Positions 1 to 11,000 of a stretch of DNA of 21,023 nt are shown here, one piece after another. Source of the DNA: Pleurotus ostreatus/Saccharomyces cerevisiae fusant (taxonomy: Eukaryota > Opisthokonta); contig JAMQCK010000510.1 in NCBI GenBank assembly GCA_024196135.1, forward strand, positions 1 to 21,023. Reading direction: 5' to 3'. Below the pieces are notes generated by a model. The model was not told where the DNA came from and ran no database searches. It saw only the letters and a program-made list of their open reading frames with translations. The position numbers and the translations under genes were made by a program. Each line of letters begins with the position of its first letter. Position 1 is the first letter of the stretch.

Positions 1-101
1 GGAGAGGGGAGAGGGGAGAGGCGAATGGGATGGTGACACGGAGGATGGGAAAAGGGGAGGGAGAGGGGAGAGGGGAGAGGGGAGAGGGGAGAGGGGAGAG
101 C
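1..101. repeat. GAGAGGG heptamer simple repeat
   Basis: Purine-only heptamers (GAGAGGG) are repeated at about 1-22 and again at about 60-100. They are separated by a short stretch with degenerate G-rich sequence. The strand is strongly purine-skewed. No coding meaning is seen. The array may continue left of the window. Confidence 0.85.
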
Positions 102-106
102 GCGCG

Positions 107-214
107 CAGGCATGGATGGTGATGGGGGCAGGCATGGATGGCGACGCGGGCAGGCATGGATGGTGATGGGGGCAGGCATGGATGGCGACGCGGGCAGGCA
201 TGGATGGCGGCACA
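107..214. repeat. 22-bp minisatellite, five units
   Basis: Units begin at 107, 129, 151, 173 and 195, exactly 22 bp apart, each starting CAGGCATGGATGG. Two variants alternate (ending TGATGGGGG or CGACGCGGG), so the array has a 44-bp higher-order period. An open frame runs through it, but it is repeat-driven and I do not call it a gene. Confidence 0.85.
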
Positions 215-1590
215 GAACGTAGGGCAATTGGTCGCGCCTACAACACAGAGCGGTTGGTCGCGCGCACAACATAGGGCGGTCCGTCGCGCGAAAGACGTCC
301 AGAAAGTCGGCCAACCAAAAATCAGAACGCGGCGCGTCGCCATTGGTCATATCTTTGAATGAGATTGTATAGGTCACCACGCATGAATAAGCAACGAGGC
401 GGTGCGGGTCAATAAAGGGAATAAGACTGTATACGCGTGGGTCAAAGGAGGGAGAGGGATCAATGAAGTCAATGAAGAAGGCGCAAGGGATGTCGCGCTA
501 GCGAGGGAAGGGGAGAGGGGATTGGAGGATGAGAGGTAGGGAAGGGGAGAAAGGGCGGACGAGAGGATGAAAGGTGGGTGGAAGAAAGGATGAATGAGAA
601 GGAGGGTATGTGGTATTGGAAAGCGTACGCGGCGTCACAAAGACATCGAAGTAGGCTGGAAGAGGAGTTCATGGGGGGCGAAAGGCGACGCAGGGGCGCT
701 CGACGTACACATAATAAAGGGCGGGTGCCTGCGCGCTCGCGTCGAATACAAAGGGCGGCCTCGCGTGTCCAAACAGCCACCTTTTCGAGGCAAGCACGGG
801 CGCCACCATCAGCTGCGGGGGGAAGCCTGGGCGCGGGAGTATACGAATGCATTTCCCCCGCGCGATGGAGGCTGGGGTCGGCGGGGGTCATGCGGGGTTA
901 TAGCCAAGGCGCTTATGCGAGGGGCGGCACGTCATGCGGGGCCGATCGATCGGTTGGGGAAGGGGGAGGCGGTGCCGGCGCGTTGGACGGGGAGGGCGGG
1001 ATGGAGGTCAGGAAGGGAATCGCCCGTCGTCGTGGTGAGCAGAAGGGGGCGAGGGTGAGAAGGGCGCGTCCGTGAGAAGAGGGCGAGGGTGAGAAGGTGT
1101 CGGGCGAAGAGAAGGACGTCGGGGGGCCTCACATCGGGAGAACCACCCAGGATCTCGGTGATCGGCCGACATCGGTCACGCGGTGGTAACGTGTGACTCG
1201 ACAATGGAATTAGCGCGTCACAGTCACGCTCGCGTGGTCACGGACCTATCAGGGGTCCGCGAATTCTGTGGGGGTCGTCTTCGCGGGGGTCACGCTGCCG
1301 ATTGACTGATCAGCGCAACTCCCTCTTCTCTGCGAACACCCACTAAGAGCGCGACCAGCGACGACGAGCGTCAAAGACTCCTTGCACGTCGAGCCCGAAC
1401 ACGTCGAGCCCTTGCACGCCGACACGCCGACACGCCGACCTCGTCTCACGCAGCCACCTCGTCTGACACACCGTCTGGGCGCACACCCACCCCCGTCATA
1501 CGCACGCCCGCACACCCGCACCCTCGACGCCCAGGACACGACTAGCGCGCGCGCAGAGGAAGAAGCGCGGAACTAGGAGCAGGCGCATAC
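215..1590. other. Gene-poor GC-rich region
   Basis: Several short open frames exist on both strands, but they overlap one another, are rich in Arg, Gly and Pro, and show no domain or splice pattern I recognise. I read them as chance frames in GC-rich DNA. A degenerate repeat around GGTCGCGC(C/G)(T/C)ACAACA is seen twice near 231-275. Nothing else is supportable here. Confidence 0.5.
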
Positions 1591-1596
1591 GTAGCG

Positions 1597-1815
1597 AGCG
1601 ACGAGTACGCATACGCATCCAGCGAGAGGAGTACGCATCGAGCGGGAGGAGTACGCATCGCTGGACCAGCCCCATCGCGCTCGACCCCACATTCGACTCG
1701 GCGCACCAGCCACATCGCTCTCACCCCTCGAACACCTTCGCACAACGCGCTCGCCATACGCACCCTCGAGCACCCTCCATACGCACCCTCCATCTGCACC
1801 TCAGGAGCACCGCGA
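1597..1815. repeat. Short degenerate tandem repeats upstream of the regulator
   Basis: GAGGAGTACGCATCGAGCGG-like units recur three times at about 1600-1662. The motif CCATACGCACCCTC recurs two to three times at about 1753-1795. They lie 260-480 bp before the start codon of the zinc-cluster gene and could be promoter-region repeats or neutral minisatellite. No function can be read from the sequence. Confidence 0.6.
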
Positions 1816-1903
1816 GCCATACACCTCAGGAGGGATCGCAGGTACGTGCCCGTGCCCCGCGGCGACGAGGGCGATGCTTACCGCCGTCCTCAGCACATCT
1901 CAT

Positions 1904-2066
1904 CCTTCCTCATCACCTCCACACACCACACCTAACCACACCCTCACCACCACACCAACCACACTCAACACTACCCACCCATCACACACCACCACCACCA
2001 ACGCACTACACCTCACCCCACCACCACTACCCTTACACCACCACACTCCTGTCCTTTCGTCAACAC
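1904..2066 (+). promoter_or_regulatory. C/A-rich leader before the regulator start codon
   Basis: Roughly 160 nt almost free of G on the + strand, made of CAC, ACC and AAC runs, end a few bases before the ATG at 2074. Such CA/CT-rich unstructured tracts are typical of fungal 5' leaders and core promoters. An upstream ATG at 1874 opens a frame that overlaps the main start in another frame. The transcription start is not visible. Confidence 0.45.
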
Positions 2067-2073
2067 TCGAGCC

Positions 2074-5000
2074 ATGCCGCCCGTCAAAACCGCGTCCGTC
2101 AAGGCCGGCTCCGCAGAGCCGCGCGAGGAGGGGGAGGGTGAGTGGTGTGGTTCTTGTTCGTTATAGTGGTGTTGGGTTTGGGAGGGAGGGAGTGCGAGTG
2201 GTATTTGGGTTGTGGGGGAGTGATCGCGGGCGGTCTTCATTCATCTCATATCCGTTGTTCGCTGCGCCGTCGGGCGTCTCGCTTCGCTGCCGCACCCACC
2301 ACTCCTCTCTCCACGCGCCGCCAGGCGTGTTCTCTTCATTCCCTCCTCTTCCTCAGCACCCCCCCCCCCTCCTCCCCCTTCCTCCCTCCCACCTCCCCCT
2401 TCGTCCGCTCCCCTCCCCTACCCTCCTCTTCACGCGCCGCTCTCCCTTCGTCCGCTGCCCTTCGTCCGCTTCCTCTTGTGTCTTTCCTATGTCCTCCTCC
2501 TCGCTTCGCGCGTCGCTCGCTCCCCGCTAGGGGGGTGGGCGCGCTGGAGGACGACGTCTTCCTGTCTCTTCCCTTCGTCCGCTCCCCCTCCCTCTCTCCA
2601 CGCGTCGCTTCGCTTCCCCTCCTCCCCCTTCGTCCATGGGGGGTTCTCTTCCTCCCCTCCTCTTCCTCAGCACCTCTCCTTCGTCCGCTCCCCGCTAGGG
2701 GGTGGGCTTCGCTTCGCTCCCTACCTCGCCCTTCCGCTCGCTCCCCGCTAGGGGGGGGGGGGAGGGTTGTGCGCGAAGGATCTTGTTCACCCTTCGCCCG
2801 CTCCCCATGCCTACCCACCTAACCTTCACATGCGTCGCTTCCTAACCGTCACATCGAATGCTCACGAACCCTCCCAGCTTCCTCATCCACCCTCGCGCCC
2901 TCCAGCTCGACGCTGAACGCGGCGGGCGGGAGCGGGGTCGGAGATCGGTCCGGAAACGGAGAAGGGAGCGGGAGTCAGACGAGGTGAGTTCATGTGTGGG
3001 TGGTCGACTGGATTCAGGGACGCGGGGCGCGCCTGACGGCGTGCGGAGGGGCCGTCTCTCGCCCAACCCTCTCGCCATCCCCATCCACCCACTCCTTCAT
3101 TCGCCGCAGGCGGATGATACTTGACCTCGCTTCGCTCGTTCCACTCCCCATCTCTCCCCCACCCACCTCGCCCTCCCTCCCCACGTCCCACCTCGCCCAT
3201 CCCATCTCCCCATACCCCTTCCTCTCACCTATCCCAATATAAAACCCCGCTAACCACCCCCCCTAGCTCGATCCTGAAGGAGCGCCGGTTCAAGCTGAGT
3301 CGGTGAGTTTTGGGGTTTTTTTTTGGTTGGATTGGCGAGGAGGGGGGGTTTTGGTTGTCTTTGTTCTTTCTATCCGATATCATATCATCTTGGGTTGAAT
3401 GGATACCTTTCCCACGGAAAGAGTATAGGGATTTGAGGGGAGTGAGGGTGGATGGGGGTTTTCGTGAGCGTGGGTTGGGGTGGGGGTTGGGAAGGGTTTG
3501 AGGGGGAAGGGAGTGAGGGTGAGGGAGTGAGGGAGAGTGGATGGGGTGAAGGAGGGGGAAGGGGATGGGGGGCGAGTGAGGGGTTGGGGAGAGTGGGCGT
3601 CCCACAGGGAGATGTGTGCGCGTCAACTTCGTCATGCGTGGGACGCGAACGTTGACTTCGTCCTGCGTGCGCGTCGACTGCGTAGCGCGTCGACCTCGTC
3701 CTGCGTGCGCGAACGTCCTGCGTGCGCCCGAGCGGGCGAGGTTCGAGTGGGACGCGAACATCGACTTCGTCCCGCGGTGGTTGGGTCAAGGGAAAGAGAT
3801 AACGAGCCAATGCTGACACGAACTTGCAGGGCGTGCGATCGGTGTCGGTGAGTGGTTTGGGGTCTTTCGTGGTTTTCCTATTACTCCATCGCCTACAATT
3901 CACCCCCTTCGTCGCTCTTTTGGGGGCTCTGAGCGTCTCGGGGGCGGCGTCGACTGCGTCGTGTGTGCGGCGTTCGAGGGCGTCGCTAACGGGCGAGCGG
4001 CGCGTCGTGTACGCATATGCTTGCGCCAACGGCGTCGGGAGCTAGCGGTCGCCAACGACGTTGGGGGCTCCGGGCGTCTCGACGGTGTCGCTGACGGGGG
4101 CGGGCGCCTCAAGGGCGAGCGCCTCGGGGTGTGCGCGAGCGGCGGGAGCGACTGCGTCGTCGGGGGCGAGTGGCGTCGCTTATGGGGCGAGCGGCGTCGA
4201 CTGCGTCGCTAATGGGGCGAGCGCCTCGGGGGGTGTGCGCGAGCGGCGTCGACTGCGTCGTGTGCGCCTCGGGAGCGACTGCGTCGTGTGTGTATCGCTT
4301 ATGGGGCGGCGGTCCGGCGATCGAGGGTGACTGGCGACCGTCTCGGGGCGAGCGGCGTCGACCGCAACCGACCCTATCCCCTTCTTCGCCTTCGTCGCCC
4401 CTTCGCCCTTCCCCCTCTCCCTCCCCTTCGCCCCTTCGCCCTTCCCCCCCTTCGCCATCCCCCAACAACCCCTTCCACCCCCCTTAACAAAAACACTGTC
4501 CAACAAAACCACTCCCCCTCTCATAATTCAAACTAACTTTCCTATCAATTCCCAAACTTCACCCCCAACAAACCCACTAACCACCCTCCCAGCCGCCGCC
4601 GCATCAAGTGCGACGAGGGGCACCCGTGTCAAGCCTGCCTCACCGCGAGCTCGTCGTGCACGTTCGAGGAGCCGGGGAAGCGGAGCCATGCGCATAAGAG
4701 TCGGTGAGTTTTTTGGTCTGTCTCTGGGCGGGAGCCCATTATATGTTGGTTGTGGTTTTTTTGATTGGTGTGGAGCGAGGGGGGACAGGGGAGGGGTTGT
4801 GACGGGGGTTTGAGGTCAAGGTCTACTATGCAGTTCTCGCGCTTCGCTCGAGAGCTATCCTTACTCACCCCCCCTCCCCTTCCCTCCCCTTTTCCCCCTT
4901 TCCCCTTCCCTTCCAACTCACCTCCCCCTTCCCAAACTTCACTAACCGTCTGTGTTCGCATTACTCACACCCCTCCCCACCCTCTCCCTCTCCCTCTCCC

Positions 5001-8000
5001 TTCCCAAACTTCAACCACCATATGTGTTTGCATCACTCACACACCCCTCCCCCCCTCCTCCCCTTCCCCCTCCCCCTCCCCTCCCTCACACCTCTTTCCC
5101 TCTCCCCCCAACTATTAAACCTTCTCTAACAAACCATACTAACCCCCCCCTCCCAGCCGCACCGCGACCCTCGAGGACCGCATGCACGTGCTGGAGACGC
5201 TCATACAGGCGATCCCGCCCGCCGTGTTCGCGGCCGCGGCGGGCGGGGTCGGGGGGGTGGTGAGTTTTTTGGTTTGGTTTTTTGGTTTTTTGGTTGGGTT
5301 TGGTGAAGGGGAGGGGTGGTTTTTTCAGTTATTTTTATGAGGGCTGGTGGTTTGTTTGGTTGTGTTGGGAATGGGGTGAAGGGGAGGAGGAGAGTTTTTG
5401 GTGGGGGTTTGGGTGTTGTGAAGATGGGGTGGGAGAGGGAGGGAGAGGGGGAGGAGGTTGTGGAGGGGGTTTGTGTTGAGGCTCTATACGTGCAACGGGA
5501 AGTGCCACCTGACGGCGGCGAGAGAGGGGGGGGGGTGGAGTGTGAAGATGGGGAGGAGGGCAAGGGGGAGGGAGAGTGAGGGCGGAGGGCGAAATGGTCG
5601 ACGCCTGACGATCGCGGGATAGTTCAACTCAAGGGAAGGATAGCGGAGACGAACTCGCGTGCTAATCGCCCTCCCAGGCCCAAACGACAGCCCTCGGCAA
5701 CACGGCGAGTTTGTTTGCGGATGCGGTGAGTGGTTGGGTTGCTTTGTGTCTTTGCTCCTTCGTGTTACGTCTATCTCTTTGGGGGTTGCTATGTCTTTGA
5801 TCCTTCGTGTTATTTGCGTTTTCGATCCTTCTTCGCCCTCTTCGCCCTCCTTCGCACTCCCATACACGCCCACTATGCCCCTCAACCCCGCCAAAATGTT
5901 CGAAGGGCTTCGCCCCGGTCTTTCTCACCGCTCGCTCCCCGCCCAAAGCTTGGGGGTCCCGCTGCGCTAGGCTAAACCGTTCGCCAACGCCTTCCCCCCC
6001 TTCCCAACATCACAACCCCCCACCCGACATAAAAAAAGTACTATGCTAACGCTCACCCATTCCAGACCGCCGCCCTCGCCTCCGACGCGCTCCCGCCGCA
6101 GACGAACGCACCCGGTGTGCCCCCGCCCGCGCTGAGTGGCGTGGGGGTCGTGAATCCGGGGGGTTTCTTTGTGAGTATCTGTTTTTTTTTGTCGGTTTGT
6201 GAAAGCATAGGCCCGTGGTGAAACCATAGGCCCCTGGATGTGTGGTGTAGCGTCGGTGCGCCGTTTGGTACGCGCAGGGGAGTGTGCCGGACGACTTCCC
6301 TGACGGGGAAGGGGTGGCAGTGAGTCCGCGCGGGGCTCGTTCATTGGCGGTGCGGGCGGCCCGCACCACGACACGCGTGCTGCTCTCGTGGCGAAGAGTG
6401 AAGGCGCGAGTCTATGGTCGGAGGTGGAGGATGATCTGACGGATCATCTCTGCGTCTCTTTCTTCGGGAGAACCGCCACGCGCGCTCTACCTATTGCGAT
6501 GTTTCGCCACGCGCCGCTCGCGAGGATACCACGCGCGGGGCTCCTTGTATCCTTGCTCCGTGGCTGGAGGCACGGCCATCTGAGCGGCCATCTGAGCGTC
6601 AACCAATGGGAGGATTGTCACGCCGTCACTCGCTTTCCCCCTTCATTCGTCTCTCTTTTGCTGGCGGACTGCATAACCTGACGCCCCTCCTCAGAACCAC
6701 CCACCCGGCCACGACCTGAACGGCGCGCGCGTGAGCGGGGAGATGGCGGCCGCGATGAACGGGCTGAATGATCCGCATTTGAACGATCCGAGGATGAACG
6801 CGCAGGGTGGCTTCAACGCGAGCGCGAATATGAATGGCGCGAATGGTGAGTGGTCCGACTACAATGGCTTCAAGGGGGAATTCGGGAGCTGACGAATATC
6901 TAGGCGCGAACGGGATGAACGGCGGCGCTAACGGGATGAACGGCGGCGTCAACAACACCATGAACGGCGGCCTCACGGCGGGCAACCTGAATAACGCGAT
7001 GAATGGGTGCGTGATGGTTTTCTTTCGTGTCATCGGAGGTGTAGGCGTCGTCGGAGGTGTGGGTGCTGATGGAGGCCTCACTTCGCGCCCTCCACGTCCT
7101 GCGCTCGCAGATGGCCTCGACGTTCTGTTCTCGCAGATGACCCAAACGCTAGCTCCAGTTATGTGAAGCGCAACGAGCTAACGCCCTACCTCCAGCGTCG
7201 TGAACAACCCGGGCTTCAACGGGCACGGGCTGAATCCGAATAATTTGAACGGGTTCAATCCGAATCCAACGATACCGCACGACGTTAATATGGGCGGGGA
7301 TATGAGCGCGGCGATCGACAGATTGTCAGGTGCGTTCTTGTGTGTAGTTATTCAAGGCGAGGTCGCGTCCTCCTCCCTCGACCGCCGTCCTTGCACCACC
7401 TCGTTCTTGCGCTTGACCACCCTCGACATTGTGCATGACCACCCTCGACAGTCTTCCTCCCACTGCTTTGTTTCCCGTCTTCCTCCCAAAAACCGATGCT
7501 GACGCCCATCCCCACAGAAGAAACCTCGCGCCTCTCGCTGAACGCGACCTACCTCTACGTCGACGACGAGGGGTACACGAGATGGCAGGGCGAGACGTCG
7601 GGGATGCCGCTGCTGGACTTGTTGGTGGAGATCCACGCGGTGGAGGGGGCGAATGCGTCCAATAGTTCATCGACGTCGAGACAAGGGGTACAGGGCGGAC
7701 AGGCGGGGAATGCGGGGAAACAAGGCCCGCCGAGTAGTGATGGGAGCGAGTGTGGTGAGTGACGCGTTCTCCTTCTCGCGTCGTCCGCTTTGGCGTACGA
7801 GCGTCGTTCTCTTTGACATGCGAGCTTTTCCAACGAACCCCATTGCTTACGCTTATGATTCCCATTGCTTACGCTCACGAATCCCATTACTTACGCTCCC
7901 ACTCAGGCGCCCCCACCCCCTCCACCGCCGACGGCCCCATCGACTGGTTCCCGAACCGCTCCGCGCGGCGCCCCGCCGCCGTCAACCCCGAGACGCTCTG

Positions 8001-11000
8001 GCTGCTCGTCACCTCGCACATCGCGCCCGATCTCATGGATGCGCTCGTCCAAACCTACTTGAGCACGAGCTACTATCTGATGCCGTTCTTGCATATCCCG
8101 ACGTTTTTGAAGGACTATGGGAATCCGGCGAAGTGGGGGGAGCCGGTGAGTGCGAGATTGGGGCTGTTTTCTGAATAGTTCAGATTGACTGACGACTGGA
8201 TGACTCGCAGGGCTTCGCGTCCTTCATCGTCGCGATCTGCTGCCTGGCGAGCCGGCACACGGACGACCCGCGCGCGCGGGTGGACCCGGCGACGGGCGCG
8301 GGCGCGGCGCTGCCGCAGGGTGCGACGAGCGATGGGAGCGGGACGGGCTTGACGGCGGGGACGCAGTGGTTTGAGTTATTGGGGAGGTTGCGGTGAGTGG
8401 AAAAGACATATATCCTCCCGAGTGCACGCTGACAATTGGTCTCCAGCACCCTCCCCGGCTCCGACCGCCCCACGCTCTACGCCGTGCACGCCGCGCTCGT
8501 CGCCGGCGTCTACGCCACGGGCCTCGGCCGCCTCTCCGCTGCCGCTGCGCTCATCTCCGAGGCCGCCGCGCGCTGCATCGACGCGGGCCTCCACCGCTCC
8601 GCCGCGCGCTACGACGCGTTCACGCCCGTCGAGGACGAGGTCCGCCGGCGCACGTTCTGGTGCGTCTACGCGTGGGACAAGCAGCTCGCGGCGCACCTCG
8701 GGCGCCCGCCCGTCCTGCGCCTGCGCGACTGCGACGTGGGCGAGCCCGCGCCGGTGGACGACGAGTACGTGACCGCGGAGGGCTACGTGGGGCGGGATGG
8801 CGTGGTCAGAGAGGCCTATGGCCCGGAGGCTGCGCGGGCGGAGTGCCGGATGGTCGCGTTCGTGGCGTGGGTGAAGATGATGGTGGTGCTGGAGGCGGTG
8901 CTGGATGTGCCGCCGACGCGGGAGGGTGAGTGGGGTTCTGCGGTCGGCGGCGGGGTCGCTGTGGATGGGGATGCGGGTGCTAACGCGTGGTGGACAGACC
9001 AGGGTTCGTTTCTTAATCGCGCGGGCGGGCTCGGTGGGGGGCGGAGGTCGGGTCGCGGGGGCGGGAACGCGCTTAGGGACGAGGAGACGATGCTGGATGA
9101 GGTGCATGTCAACATCCCGTCGTTCTGGTGCCACAAGCATACGGCATTCCCGCCGACGGCGGGGTATGGCGCGTTTGGGACGACGCCGCAGAGCTGCTGG
9201 TCGACACCGCTGGCGGCGGAGACTCTCGTGAGTTCATCAACTCCCGCCCATTGACTACGAACTTTGCTGACGTTGCTCCTCTCCCCCAGAGCAGCGACGA
9301 TGTGATCCGTGTCACCCAGGCCGTCCGCCTACACTGCACCGAGCAGTTCGTCCGGCTGCTCATCTACCGGCACCGCATCTCGCAGCTTGTCGCCGCGCGC
9401 GCACAACAATCGCAGAATCCAGGCGTCTACAAGCCAAATGCGGCGGACACGGCAGCGCGCGAGCGCGAGGCGATGGTCGCGGCGCACCGGTGCGCGCTGC
9501 AGCTGGTGGCGGCGTACTTGCATGTAGCGACGAGGGGTTTGATGACTTATTGTGGGTGTTTGAACTGACTGCTCACGCAGTCGTCGTTGTCGAATACATG
9601 CTAACCCACCTTCCAGACGGCGTCCACGTCATCCACCAGCTCACCCAAGCGGGCCGCACGCTCGTCGCCGTGCTGCTGAACTGCAAGTGCGACTGCGGGC
9701 GGCAGGGCGAGGCGCCCTCCGAGGCGAACCCGGCGCGCCCGAACTGCCGCTGCGGCCTGGAGCACTTGATCCCGTCCGCGATGGACGCGCTAAGGTCGTG
9801 CGTGGGCTTGTTGAGGCGGTTCAGCGGGCGGTATGTGTGCGGGCTGAGGTCGGGGGATTTGATGGAGGAGTTTTGTCGATGTGAGTGATCATTCGTTTCC
9901 TCGCTTTTGTAGAGGGATGAGGGAAGCGGAATGCTGACGAACTTATGTATAGTGACGGGCATCCCGCTGGAGACGAGCCAGCGGCCGGATGGAGAGGAGA
10001 ACCGGCCAGCGTGGATCAGGCCGGTGCGCAAAAAGTCATCGGTGAGGAGCCCGTCAAACGCGAGGAGCGGCGACCATCGGGCGAGATCGCATTCGTTCAT
10101 ATCGGAACGGGGAAGGTTCGTCCAGCTTTGCGAGTCGAGGTGGGCGGGGTTGCTGACGCGGATTCGTAGAAGACCTTCAACTTCTTCATACGCTCGCTCC
10201 GTAGGGTCTGACTCGGCGGGATCGCCAGAAGGCTCGCCTGCTGGCGGCAATGCACCATCGCCGTTGACGGGTGTACCAATAAACAGGTATGACCGCCCAT
10301 CGTGTCGGTGTTGTCGAGATATTGACGAACAAGCAGACCCTCCCCCTCCGTCTTCACCGGCAACTCGCCCTCCGCGTTCGGCACCTCGCCGAACACCTTC
10401 AACGTCGGCTCGCCCTCACAACACTTCGGCACCTCACCATCGCAAGCCTTCCCATCCTCGTCGTTCAACGCGGGCCCTGGGCAGAACGGGACATACTCGC
10501 CGGCGTCGGCATTCAAGATGCCTCCGGGGAACGGCCACGATCCTTTAGGAGGGAACCTATCGCATGGGGGGAGCCAGTCAAAGGGAGGCTACCCGCCGGC
10601 ACCGAACTCGGCTTCAGCTGCCTCGCCGCGACATAGCTTCTCGGACTCGAACTCGCAGCGCTTCGGTGACTCGCCTTCGCAGCGCTTCGCGGAGTCGCCC
10701 TCGCAGCGCTTCGCGAGCTCGTCCCTCTTCGCCGACGCGAATGCGAAGCGCGCGAGCTTCGCGTCGGACCCGTTCTCGCTCGACATGGCGGGGCTCTACC
10801 GCGGCTCCGGGCAGGCAGGGTTCGAGACGCCGACTGCGGCGTTCCCGAACGGGCCGCCGAGTTCTGGTCTGCACGGGCAGGGCTTCGGCAACGGGTTCGA
10901 CGTGGACGTGGATATGGGGCATCCGGGCGGTGGGCTTGGTCACTCTGGTGGACTAGGTCACTCGGGAGGCTTGGGTCACCCCGGCGGGATGGATGGGCTC

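Noticed and set aside
578..1075. 165-codon + strand open frame
   Set aside because: It overlaps other frames of equal length, is rich in Arg and Gly, and has no recognisable motif or splice context; chance frame in GC-rich DNA.
2142..2822. 226-codon + strand and 160-codon minus strand frames
   Set aside because: Both lie in intron 1 of the regulator and are composed of Ser/Pro/Leu or Arg/Gly/Glu runs from C/T tracts.
8376..9140. 254-codon minus strand frame
   Set aside because: Mirror of the well-supported middle homology exons; its length reflects high GC3 on the real coding strand.
9931..10548. Separate 205-codon gene with its own ATG at 9931
   Set aside because: The frame before 9953 is intron 18; the coding part joins in phase to exon 18 and, through the 10286/10337 junction, to the last exon.
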